From the NCBI GenBank assembly GCA_027366525.1, contig DAHXKG010000001.1, positions 186,001 through 250,000 of the forward strand: DNA of 64,000 nucleotides. The letters are read 5' to 3'. Positions 1 through 8,156 of this stretch are shown here, in pieces (within the stretch, counting starts at the first letter, position 1; the number at the start of each line of letters is the position of its first letter). The DNA comes from a candidate division FCPU426 bacterium (GTDB lineage: Bacteria > Oederibacteriota > Muellerivitia > Muellerivitales > DAHXKG01). Both the position numbers and the translations under genes were made by a program. The notes beneath the pieces were generated by a model. The model saw only the letters and a program-made list of their open reading frames with translations. It had not been told where the DNA came from and searched no databases.

Positions 1-1635
1 TGTAATATTGGCTGCTTGCCTTTTTGAAAGTCTCATGTTCGGCATCCGAGTAGTCGGATCGTAGTTCTGCGGATCGCGAATCCAACTGTATATCCAACTG
101 GCTGTGACTTTACTGCCTTCATCTGAAAGATCAGGCGCAAACTCCGGATGATAGGGCATTGCATCGGCTATTCCATGACATGCTAAGCATCCAATCGTAT
201 GAAAGAGCTTTTTACCTTTTGCAATATTTCCATATCCTGGATATTTTTGTGGTGGTGCATAATTTTTAGAATTGTGAAACAAATAATACACAATGGAAAC
301 TAATTCAGCTTTCGTTTTAGGCAATGATTTGGGACCTGAATTATTGCTTTGGTTAAAAAAGCTTGGCATTCGTGCATAAATATCAAAAGAACGTGGATTC
401 CAAATCCATTTTGTTACAAAAGCCCTTGTTAATTTTCCTTTAACACGAATTAGGGGTGGCCCTGCTTTGGGCAAATTTTCCAATTGTTTGATTTTATGAC
501 AGCCAATACACCCTCGAACAACCAGCAATCGCCGGCCAAGATCCAACTTAGGGGCAAAATCAATATGTTGTTGAACCCCATGACATTCTTCACACGATGC
601 TTCTGCATATTTCAATGGAAGCATATGACTCGTCGCATTAACCGGATAGTGCCAGCCGTATTCTTTTTTCCACCGGATAGCTTCAGCTTTTGAATTGGGA
701 ACATGTCCCGCAGAAATAAATCCAACTGCCGGACCAACACCCCCATGGCATACTGTACATCCAAATTTGTTCATCGGATGCGGACTATTAGAACTCAAAA
801 ATAACTTCAAATCAGGATGTGTTGTGAATGGTTCTGGTGCATTTTCAAATCCTGGCGTATCAATTGCAAGATGACACGTAATGCATCGATCTACCCTCAT
901 GGTGTGAGCAAAATAAAGATCCACCGGAAGATTTTTCAACAAAATTTGATGAATTTTAATGGTCGGCGATAAAAAATTAACAATGGGGGCATTTCGGAAT
1001 GCAAAAAAAGGTGTAAACCCCATCTTAGCATATTGATGCTTAATTTGATTGACTTGTCGCAACATTGCCGTAAGCGTTGACTGATCCTTGGTTTTTTGGG
1101 CATAAATCTGCGTCAAAGCCTGTCCATACCCATTTCGCTTGAGTTTCAAAACCGTTACTCTATTTCCAAGTTTTTTGTCAACAGCAATCAAATTATTCAA
1201 TTGTTTTTCAAGCGTCGGGTTAGCTTCATGCTTGATTAAATACTGCTCATACCGCCATTTCAATGCATTAATTTCAATTTTTTTGAATTGATAATCCTGA
1301 TGAACTACATAAATTTTTGCTTGATATTTAGCGATCATATTCTGATCTTGGTGAATCTGACTACGCTCAGATCGAATCGAAGCCTTAGCAGCAGCTAAGC
1401 TGCTTTTAAGTTGATTGTATTTTTGGACATTAATCTTAGACATCGCCTCTTGAAACTTTACGCGATCCATCTTGCGTTCTAGAGTCATAAATTCACGCTG
1501 ATACTGCTTCCATGGTTTAAAATAATCATGCAAAATCATAGTAACAATAGCGACTAACAAAGCAAAACTTGCTATTAAAAAGACTTTTGCCAATGTCTTG
1601 CTGTTATACGCTCGAGGTTCTTTAAAATCCGCCAA
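1..1635 (-). CDS. Membrane-anchored pentaheme cytochrome c, bc-complex subunit (partial, C-terminus off the left edge)
   Basis: This is the electron-accepting cytochrome c subunit of the quinol oxidoreductase encoded just upstream. The frame is open to the window edge, so the C-terminus is missing. The start is a TTG (1633-1635) preceded by AAGGAA at 7 bases; no ATG lies nearby. An N-terminal membrane segment (about residues 15-36) is followed by about 200 residues of charged, probably coiled-coil sequence. Five CxxCH haem sites follow: CITCH (near 870-890), CTVCH (near 745-765), CEECH (near 583-598), CIGCH (near 497-512) and CLACH (near 175-192). It is the last visible gene of the Rieske-cytochrome b-subunit IV-cytochrome c operon, 29 bases after its neighbour. 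Multihaem c subunits replace cytochrome c1/f in many bacterial complexes; the long spacer before the haems is unusual. Confidence 0.9.
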   Translation of the reverse strand, partial: MADFKEPRAYNSKTLAKVFLIASFALLVAIVTMILHDYFKPWKQYQREFMTLERKMDRVKFQEAMSKINVQKYNQLKSSLAAAKASIRSERSQIHQDQNMIAKYQAKIYVVHQDYQFKKIEINALKWRYEQYLIKHEANPTLEKQLNNLIAVDKKLGNRVTVLKLKRNGYGQALTQIYAQKTKDQSTLTAMLRQVNQIKHQYAKMGFTPFFAFRNAPIVNFLSPTIKIHQILLKNLPVDLYFAHTMRVDRCITCHLAIDTPGFENAPEPFTTHPDLKLFLSSNSPHPMNKFGCTVCHGGVGPAVGFISAGHVPNSKAEAIRWKKEYGWHYPVNATSHMLPLKYAEASCEECHGVQQHIDFAPKLDLGRRLLVVRGCIGCHKIKQLENLPKAGPPLIRVKGKLTRAFVTKWIWNPRSFDIYARMPSFFNQSNNSGPKSLPKTKAELVSIVYYLFHNSKNYAPPQKYPGYGNIAKGKKLFHTIGCLACHGIADAMPYHPEFAPDLSDEGSKVTASWIYSWIRDPQNYDPTTRMPNMRLSKRQAANIT

Positions 1636-1664
1636 TTTTTATTCCTTAAAATTAAAGTTATAAA

Positions 1665-2741
1665 TCAAATATTAAAATAAAATCGCGAGATAGTAATAAT
1701 GTATTTTAAATTGAACAACCATCTCACAATCATCTTGGTTGGAACCGCAATCATCATCAATGCCAAAAACATAAAAATTCCATATCGAACAACTCCCAGT
1801 TCGCTCAACAATTTTTTTAAAAATGGAATTTTCCGTGTTAAAATTGGCGGCAGTACTAAGAAATAAATTCCCAAGAGTAAAAAACCCCAAATCTCTCGAA
1901 TAAACCAATTACCAGGCAGTGGTCTTCCGAGCATTTTTACCCAAACGATTTCTGATAGATTAATATTATTTTCTGCTAATGCCTTTTTAGCTGACCAATG
2001 TTCAAACGGAGCAAAAAAAGTCCAATTTGGTCCCCGCAAAAAAGCCCCGAACCCAATTAAAGCCACCCACATTAAAAACCCAAATAAAAATATCGTAACT
2101 GCAATTTTGCGCTCATTGAATGTAATGTAACCCGCACCTTTGGGATTCCGATCCAAATATGGAATTGCCATTAATCCAAAAATAATCAAACTAGGGTTAA
2201 GCACTCCGGCAATCCAAGGATCGAAATAAACTAAAGTTTCTTGAAGGCCTACAAAATACCATGGAGCTTTTGCTGGATTTGGTGCCCAACCAGCATTGGC
2301 CGATTGTTGTAATGGAGCATGAACCGCGATTGCCCAAAAAATAATAAAGGTAATCATGATAATTCCGGCAATAAATTCAATAAATACCAAGTCCGGCCAA
2401 ACATTTACTTTTTCATCTGAGTGTTGTTTTTCAATTGGTGGTTGGCCTGCCGCAATTCTTCGGTCATTTAATACAGCTCTTCGAAATGAAAACCAAAGGA
2501 AAAAAGCCAAAAGAGAAAATAAAAGAAAAATAGGTATATTGTCTGGTGTGGTTGCTACGCGACGAAAATGATGGTTAAAAAAGCATAAAACTAAAATAAC
2601 AATAATACCTATCATTATTTTAATTGCAATACGAGGTTCCGTCCATTTCTCACGAAAGCGAATCAATGAATAAAAAAATATAATATAATATAAAAAATAG
2701 CTCCATGGCGTAAAAAGGCTATTAATGAAATGTACGAACAA
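1665..2741 (-). CDS. Cytochrome b C-terminal half (subunit IV-like) of the bc complex
   Basis: This integral membrane protein of 358 residues corresponds to the C-terminal part of cytochrome b (b6f subunit IV) and completes the quinol-oxidation site. The diagnostic sequence is NPAKAPWYFVGLQE followed by VYFDPW (about residues 155-178), the counterpart of the PEWY loop at the Qo site; here it reads APWY, so the Glu of PEWY is absent at that position. It is much longer than plant subunit IV (about 160 residues), with extra N- and C-terminal membrane helices. The TTG start is supported by AAGGAG six bases upstream. It lies 23 bases after the cytochrome b gene and before the cytochrome c gene. 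Confidence 0.88.
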   Translation of the reverse strand: MFVHFINSLFTPWSYFLYYIIFFYSLIRFREKWTEPRIAIKIMIGIIVILVLCFFNHHFRRVATTPDNIPIFLLFSLLAFFLWFSFRRAVLNDRRIAAGQPPIEKQHSDEKVNVWPDLVFIEFIAGIIMITFIIFWAIAVHAPLQQSANAGWAPNPAKAPWYFVGLQETLVYFDPWIAGVLNPSLIIFGLMAIPYLDRNPKGAGYITFNERKIAVTIFLFGFLMWVALIGFGAFLRGPNWTFFAPFEHWSAKKALAENNINLSEIVWVKMLGRPLPGNWFIREIWGFLLLGIYFLVLPPILTRKIPFLKKLLSELGVVRYGIFMFLALMMIAVPTKMIVRWLFNLKYIITISRFYFNI

Positions 2742-2764
2742 ATTTAGCTCTCCTTAAATTATTT

Positions 2765-3595
2765 TTACAGTGGACCAGAAATTCCGCCATCTTTTCTAAC
2801 TCTCCAAAAATGCACCGCCATTAAAACTGCTGCAATTAGAGGAATGGCTACACAATGTAAAACATAAAATCTTAAAAGCGTTGCTGCCGAAACAAAGTGT
2901 CCACCTAAAAGAGCAAATCGAATATCCGATCCGGATGTAACTAGGGGAACACCATTAATTTTTAAAAAACCTGTCCCAGGTCCATTGTGTCCTAAAAATG
3001 GAGTTGATCCCGCCATATTAGTTCCTACTGTAATAGCCCACATGGCCAATTGATCCCAAGGTAATAAATATCCTGTAAATGATAGGAACAATGTCAAAAC
3101 TAATAAAAGAACGCCAATAACCCAATTAAACTCTCGTGGTGGTTTATATGACCCGGTCATAAAAACCCGAAACATATGGAGCCATACGGTAATCACCATG
3201 GCATGTGCACTCCACCGATGTATTTCACGGATAATTCCCAATGGCATGACATCCTTCATCGATAAGACATCATAATAAGCATACTCTGCCGTAGGACGAT
3301 AATAAAACATAAGCATCACACCTGAAATAACCAGTACAATAAATAAAAAAAATGAAAGCCCTCCCATACACCAGGTATAACTCATTTTCACACCTGAATG
3401 ACGCGCTTTTACTGGATGCAAATGGAGAAACACATTTGAAATGATTGCTGCTACTCGATTTCGAGGAGTGTCTGGGTATCCATGACGAAAAATTGATTTC
3501 CACACTTGAGTTGAAGACACCTCTTTCTTAATTGTGTCCACTGAAGGTTTTCGCTTCATCAGCTCCTTCCATTTTTTTCGAAACCCCTCTAGCAT
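2765..3595 (-). CDS. Cytochrome b N-terminal half (cytochrome b6 type)
   Basis: This is the di-haem quinol-binding core of the complex, 276 residues. The four haem-ligating histidines are visible: H126 and H140 (13 residues between them, in IHRWSAHAM...WLHMF) and H247 and H262 (14 between). The spacing and the HRWSA sequence match cytochrome b6 rather than mitochondrial cytochrome b. Cys76 in TWCMGG aligns with the Cys that covalently holds the extra haem c(n)/c(i) in b6f-type complexes, so a third haem is likely. The start is ATG with GGGAG eight bases upstream. It lies 27 bases downstream of the Rieske gene and is co-directional with it. Confidence 0.93.
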   Translation of the reverse strand: MLEGFRKKWKELMKRKPSVDTIKKEVSSTQVWKSIFRHGYPDTPRNRVAAIISNVFLHLHPVKARHSGVKMSYTWCMGGLSFFLFIVLVISGVMLMFYYRPTAEYAYYDVLSMKDVMPLGIIREIHRWSAHAMVITVWLHMFRVFMTGSYKPPREFNWVIGVLLLVLTLFLSFTGYLLPWDQLAMWAITVGTNMAGSTPFLGHNGPGTGFLKINGVPLVTSGSDIRFALLGGHFVSAATLLRFYVLHCVAIPLIAAVLMAVHFWRVRKDGGISGPL

Positions 3596-3622
3596 AATTT
3601 AGAACTCCCTTTAAAATTTAGT

Positions 3623-4387
3623 TTAACTATATTCCAAGAATGAACCTGGAAGTCCCCATTGATGCAATTCATATAAATACTGGTGACTTTTATTAACACG
3701 AATTTTCCCATTGCTTGCTAAAGTAATTTCATATCTTGGCAACGGACGCGGAGCGGGCCCTTCAAAATTAATCCCAGAAATATAATATCCGCTCCCATGA
3801 CATGGACATTTGAAAATTTGTTCCGATGGCAGCCAATTTGGTATACATCCCAAGTGGGTACAAATCGATGATAAAGCATAAAAACCCGAGTGATCTCGAA
3901 CCAAAAAAACCTTTTTGTTTAATTTAAACTGGCTATGAACCCCTATTGTAAACTCACTTGGTAATCCGGCCTCAAAAACTGGATTCGGCTCAAATGTCAC
4001 TTGAGGAAATAAAAATCGAACAAATCCTGCAAAGGCTCCCAATGAAGCTGCGGCAAATGTGACCCAGCCTAAACCTAAAACCGAAATAAAAGATCGCCGC
4101 GTCATCGGCTGATCTAAAATCGATACCGAAGACGCTTCTTCGTTTTTTTTAATCGGTATAACGCTATTTGTTTTATCGATCTTTTTTATATTCTTGATAT
4201 TTTTCCAAACAAATAACCCCAAAACTCCCACAATCATCAATACAAGCAACAAAAGACCTATCGTCCATAAATCGCTGCTAAAACTCATACTCCTACTTAA
4301 AAAACTGCTTGCAAAAGCATTTTGTTGCATTACACCCCACAAAATTAATCCTCCACCAAAATACCATTTTGCTTTGTTGAATTTCAT
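3623..4387 (-). CDS. Rieske iron-sulfur protein of the bc complex (copy A)
   Basis: This is the [2Fe-2S] subunit that takes electrons from quinol and passes them to cytochrome c. Cluster ligands are in CTHLGC (C176, H178; C181 for the disulfide) and CPCHGS (C194, H197; C196). A twin-arginine signal and membrane anchor (TRRSFISVLGLG, residues 96-107) sit in the middle of the protein, not at the start. They are preceded by an extra N-terminal segment holding a signal-like helix (about 10-27) and a second helix (about 41-61), which is atypical for the family. It is the first gene of the bc operon and follows a good promoter at 4461-4490. Bases 3633-4119 are duplicated in copy B at 7126-7612. Confidence 0.93.
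   Translation of the reverse strand: MKFNKAKWYFGGGLILWGVMQQNAFASSFLSRSMSFSSDLWTIGLLLLVLMIVGVLGLFVWKNIKNIKKIDKTNSVIPIKKNEEASSVSILDQPMTRRSFISVLGLGWVTFAAASLGAFAGFVRFLFPQVTFEPNPVFEAGLPSEFTIGVHSQFKLNKKVFLVRDHSGFYALSSICTHLGCIPNWLPSEQIFKCPCHGSGYYISGINFEGPAPRPLPRYEITLASNGKIRVNKSHQYLYELHQWGLPGSFLEYS
3633..4119 (-). repeat. 487-bp direct repeat, left copy (Rieske domain)
   Basis: By eye this segment matches 7126-7612 with only three differences, at 4025, 4063 and 4097 or within a base or two of them. All three lie at the 5' end of the genes, so about 390 bases are completely identical. Identity stops abruptly at both ends: upstream the two proteins are related but clearly diverged, and downstream the last codons differ. 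This pattern points to recent gene conversion or a recent segmental duplication. Confidence 0.95.
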
Positions 4388-5139
4388 CCAGCGTTATAAC
4401 TCCATAAGTTTATCAACTCGGTACAACTTTCTTGTTCCAGCCCTCCATAACAACGACGTCATTTTACTCTAACCGTTTTTCATATGTCAAGAATCGCTAA
4501 AAAAAATCAATGATATTTATCATACTTTTGAATAAAAATATATTACAGACCAACCGCTATTCCAAACTATGCATGCATAATTACTAAACTAATTTACAAG
4601 ACTCCATCACTTAGCTATTTTAAAATGCAATGATTCTTATGTAGATTTTAGCTGTTCATGTTTTTACATTGTATGTGTATGTAGCTCACCTACCCTCGCG
4701 TAAACCCCTATTTTTCAAAACTCTCCACTTGTTGCAATCATCACTCAATTTAAATAAACCACGTTCTTATTTTGGTTGACTCATAGTCAAAAATTATATC
4801 ATCAGAAAAATACTGTCTCCAAATATTTAATCTAACTTCCAACTGAATCAGTTATAGATTTTAAAGTCAACGCTCAAGGTTTTGAATCGAATTCAACCCC
4901 AAGAATAAATCCAAAAAAACTTTCGAAATCAACCGATTGATATTTTCAACATAAGAATACAATTTAAAAATCAACTAACATCTTTTTCGTCATCGAAATG
5001 CTAATCGAATATCAATATTTTCATGTTTTTGAAATTTAATTTTAAATTGATCTTTTTTTCATGAAATTTTTAAATTATTAAGTAAAATAGTCTTGTAGCT
5101 TAAAAATATTATTAAACAAATTAAGTACGAACGTTAATC
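4388..5139. other. Intergenic region between the bc operon and the nuclease-helicase gene
   Basis: This is about 750 bases of very AT-rich sequence without a convincing gene on either strand. It holds the promoter described at 4461-4490 and a 14-base palindrome, ATGATA-TT-TATCAT (4510-4523), just upstream of that promoter, which could be an operator. No tRNA, terminator with a T-run or transposon end was seen. The two genes are divergent, so it must also contain the promoter of the plus-strand gene; I could not pick one with confidence. Confidence 0.6.
4461..4490 (-). promoter_or_regulatory. Sigma-70-like promoter for the bc-complex operon
   Basis: On the minus strand a perfect -35 box TTGACA (4485-4490) is followed after 18 bases by TAAAAT (4461-4466), a 5/6 match to the -10 consensus. 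It would start transcription near 4454 and give a leader of about 65 bases before the Rieske start at 4387. Confidence 0.6.
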
Positions 5140-7008
5140 ATGAGACTATATTCTGGAACTTCCATTCAATTCATTCAAGATTCAGTACGAAACCAAATTG
5201 CCAATAAACTCCAAAATGCCTTCTTTGAGCAATTTCATTATAAACCTTCGCCAGCTGAAGTGCGATCTTGGAATCATTCACTCCTTTCCTTATCATCTGT
5301 CTTGAATGAGGCACAACTCTTTGACCACGGTATATTGCTAGAATACCAACTCCCTTTGAATTCAAAACGCCTAGATTGTTTAGTAACTGGCAGAGATTTA
5401 GATGGGCGGGATAATGCGGTGATCATTGAATTAAAGCAATGGGATAAATGTGAAGATTCCGATGGAGAAAATGAAGTCGTAACTTGGTTGGGTGGATCTA
5501 AACGAGATGTGTTACATCCTTCCGCTCAGGTTGGTTACTATAAGTTATATCTTCAAGATTCCCATACAGCCTTTTATGAAGGAGATCATTCCGTTCGTTT
5601 GAATGCATGCTCTTACCTGCATAACTATCCTCGAGAAAACCAAGACGTCATTTTTTCAAATAAATTCAAAAAAATCCTATTAGAAAATCCATTGTTCACG
5701 AAAGATGATGTACCCGCCTTGGAAACATTTCTGGCATCACGACTGCAAAAAGGAGAAGGGTTAGAAGTTTTAACAAAAATCGAACAAAATCGATACCGCC
5801 CCAGCAAACAGTTAATGAATCATGTCGCCCAAATCATCCAAGGAAAACATGAGTATGTGTTGTTAGACGAACAGGTTGTTGTGTTTGATCGAGTTTGGGC
5901 CTGCACTCAGAAAAATCTGTCCCAAAAATCTGTAGTCCTTATCAAAGGAGGGCCTGGAACCGGCAAATCCGTACTGGCTATAAACCTTTTAGCACGATTC
6001 CTTGCTGATGGAATCAATGCGCATTATGTAACTGGATCCAAAGCCTTTACAGAAACTCTACGAAAAATCATTGGGCCTCGTGGAGCCGTTCAATTCAAGT
6101 ATTTTAATAGTTACACTCAAGCTGAACAAAATGCCGTAGATGTTTTGATCTGCGATGAGGCCCACCGAATAAGGGATACGAGCAATTCCAGATTTACTCG
6201 TAAAGAAGCACGTTCAACCTTAACCCAAATAGATGAACTTTTAAAAGCAGGTAAAATTTGCGTGTTTTTCATTGATGATGACCAAGTCGTTCGTCCTGGA
6301 GAAATTGGAAAAGTAGACTATTTGAAAAATGCTGCACTACAAAAAGCAATTTCTATCCACGAATACGAGCTTGAAACTCAATTTCGTTGTAGTGGATCCG
6401 ACGGATTCGTCAATTGGATCAACAACACCTTAGAAGTCAGGCCTACTGCTAATGTTCTTTGGAATTGTGAAAAGGAAGAATTTGATTTTAAAATTTTTGA
6501 AAACCCATTTCTTTTGGAAGCGGCCATTCTTGAAAAAATTCAACAAGGATCCAGCGGTCGAATGACTGCTGGATTTTGCTGGAAATGGTCGGATCCTCAA
6601 TCGGACGGAACTTTACCTGCAAATGTCATTTTAGGCGACTACAAACGTCCTTGGAACGCTAAACCTAATAAGAAACTTGCCGTTGGTATTCCAACAGCCT
6701 CTTTGTGGGCAACGGATCCAAATGGACAGGGGCAAGTGGGCTGCATTTATACCGCTCAAGGATTTGAATTTGATTATGTAGGAGTCCTTTTTGGAAAAGA
6801 TCTTGTTTATAACCCTGACAAACCTAGTTGGGAAGGTCATCCAGACCAAAGTGCTGACCCATATGTCAAAAAAGCAAAAAATCAATTTATAGATCTTGTT
6901 AAAAATACTTATCGTGTTTTGTTGTCGAGAGGACTAAAAGGTTGTTATGTTTACTTTCAGGACAAAAACACAGAACGTTTTTTTAAAAGCAGAATGATAG
7001 CTAAATAA
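5140..7008 (+). CDS. PD-(D/E)XK nuclease-like / DUF2075 (Schlafen-group helicase) fusion protein
   Basis: This 622-residue soluble protein has two parts. The N-terminal part (about 60-165) shows a nuclease-like pattern: D79 in RLDC, then E97 and K99 in VIIELKQW, fitting D-(X)n-ExK. The C-terminal part is a superfamily-1-type helicase of the DUF2075 family: Walker A GGPGTGKS (270-277), Walker B VLICDEAH (335-342), FFIDDDQ (376-382), TQFR (413-416), YTAQGFEFDYVG (536-547) and a final RVLLSRG (about 595-601). It stands alone, divergent from the bc operon and converging on the second Rieske gene. DUF2075 proteins are often found in defence or repair contexts; that role here is inference. No cognate methylase, toxin or phage gene is adjacent. 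Confidence 0.85.
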   Translation: MRLYSGTSIQFIQDSVRNQIANKLQNAFFEQFHYKPSPAEVRSWNHSLLSLSSVLNEAQLFDHGILLEYQLPLNSKRLDCLVTGRDLDGRDNAVIIELKQWDKCEDSDGENEVVTWLGGSKRDVLHPSAQVGYYKLYLQDSHTAFYEGDHSVRLNACSYLHNYPRENQDVIFSNKFKKILLENPLFTKDDVPALETFLASRLQKGEGLEVLTKIEQNRYRPSKQLMNHVAQIIQGKHEYVLLDEQVVVFDRVWACTQKNLSQKSVVLIKGGPGTGKSVLAINLLARFLADGINAHYVTGSKAFTETLRKIIGPRGAVQFKYFNSYTQAEQNAVDVLICDEAHRIRDTSNSRFTRKEARSTLTQIDELLKAGKICVFFIDDDQVVRPGEIGKVDYLKNAALQKAISIHEYELETQFRCSGSDGFVNWINNTLEVRPTANVLWNCEKEEFDFKIFENPFLLEAAILEKIQQGSSGRMTAGFCWKWSDPQSDGTLPANVILGDYKRPWNAKPNKKLAVGIPTASLWATDPNGQGQVGCIYTAQGFEFDYVGVLFGKDLVYNPDKPSWEGHPDQSADPYVKKAKNQFIDLVKNTYRVLLSRGLKGCYVYFQDKNTERFFKSRMIAK

Positions 7009-7112
7009 AAAATGCAACGGCTGTTTTACTATTAAAATGAACGCTTGCGGAACTCATTTCAAAAGTAAATTTCTAAAAATCCACTTTTATTCGATATAAC
7101 CCTGATTTAAAT

Positions 7113-7913
7113 TTATCCTGCGTAATCCAAGAATGAACCTGGAAGTCCCCATTGATGCAATTCATATAAATACTGGTGACTTTTATTAACACGAATTTTC
7201 CCATTGCTTGCTAAAGTAATTTCATATCTTGGCAACGGACGCGGAGCGGGCCCTTCAAAATTAATCCCAGAAATATAATATCCGCTCCCATGACATGGAC
7301 ATTTGAAAATTTGTTCCGATGGCAGCCAATTTGGTATACATCCCAAGTGGGTACAAATCGATGATAAAGCATAAAAACCCGAGTGATCTCGAACCAAAAA
7401 AACCTTTTTGTTTAATTTAAACTGGCTATGAACCCCTATTGTAAACTCACTTGGTAATCCGGCCTCAAAAACTGGATTCGGCTCAAATGTCACTTGAGGA
7501 AATAAAAATCGAACAAACCCTGCAAAGGCTCCCAATGAAGCTGCGGCAAATGTGGCCCAGCCTAAACCTAAAACCGAAATAAAAGATCGTCGCGTCATCG
7601 GCTGATCTAAAACTGGAAAACCGGTTTCATTAGTCGTATTCTTGGTAGAAATTTCAGAATTTTTGGATTGCAAAGTTTTTTTCTCACTATTTAATGTTTT
7701 CATACGGGATCGAAGGTAACTTATCCCTTTATAGCCGATTACAAGTATAAAAAACAAAAACAGAACCATTAAACAACCCAATCCCATTTCCCATATAGCG
7801 GAACTTAGTGACATACTTTGACTTAACCAACCTGCAGCCCAAACTGGGGATGCACCTACCACAGTTATTATTCCAAACATCATTATGGTCAGAAATTTAA
7901 AATTTGATTTCAT
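7113..7913 (-). CDS. Rieske iron-sulfur protein, second copy (copy B)
   Basis: This paralogue of the Rieske subunit at 3623-4387 has 266 residues. From the QPMTRRSF twin-arginine motif onward it is nearly identical: one Thr-to-Ala change after GLGW, and a different tail ending FLDYAG instead of FLEYS. The first 95 or so residues are only distantly similar (WLSQSMSLSS versus FLSRSMSFSS), again with a signal-like helix and a second helix. Ligands CTHLGC and CPCHGS are intact. The ATG start has a strong GGGAGG site six bases upstream. It has no cytochrome b gene next to it, so it may supply the same complex under different regulation, or assemble elsewhere. Confidence 0.92.
   Translation of the reverse strand: MKSNFKFLTIMMFGIITVVGASPVWAAGWLSQSMSLSSAIWEMGLGCLMVLFLFFILVIGYKGISYLRSRMKTLNSEKKTLQSKNSEISTKNTTNETGFPVLDQPMTRRSFISVLGLGWATFAAASLGAFAGFVRFLFPQVTFEPNPVFEAGLPSEFTIGVHSQFKLNKKVFLVRDHSGFYALSSICTHLGCIPNWLPSEQIFKCPCHGSGYYISGINFEGPAPRPLPRYEITLASNGKIRVNKSHQYLYELHQWGLPGSFLDYAG
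7126..7612 (-). repeat. 487-bp direct repeat, right copy (Rieske domain)
   Basis: This is the partner of 3633-4119, in the same orientation and offset by 3493 bases, with three mismatches. Recombination between the copies would delete the nuclease-helicase gene and leave one intact chimeric Rieske gene directly upstream of cytochrome b. Confidence 0.95.
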
Positions 7914-8007
7914 TGCTGACCTCCCTTCTAAAACTTTAAAAATTTAAAATAAATCCGCAGGAAACACCAGTTACCTTTTGATGTATTCCTAATAATAATC
8001 TTTCTTA

Positions 8008-8035
8008 ATTCTACTTTTACTCCACCTCAGTTCAA
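8008..8035 (-). promoter_or_regulatory. Possible promoter of Rieske copy B
   Basis: On the minus strand TTGAAC (8030-8035, 4/6) is followed after 16 bases by TAGAAT (8008-8013, 5/6). It lies about 95 bases upstream of the start codon. It is weaker than the promoter of copy A and unlike it in sequence, which would allow separate control of the two genes. Confidence 0.35.
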
Positions 8036-8156
8036 AAATTCAACCCTTTGAAATGAAAATTTCAAAATAATTCTTTTAAAACAATAAATTCATTGATAAA
8101 ATTTTTCCACATCAACTGCATTGCCTACTGTAACTATTATCAAGGAATTCTAATTT

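Noticed and set aside
484-693. Plus-strand frame of 69 codons near the left edge
   Set aside because: It is the antisense of the pentaheme cytochrome c gene, whose CxxCH motifs define the real frame.
4388-5139. CRISPR array, tRNA or transposon end in the long AT-rich gap
   Set aside because: No regularly spaced repeats, no cloverleaf-forming sequence and no terminal inverted repeats with target duplications were seen.
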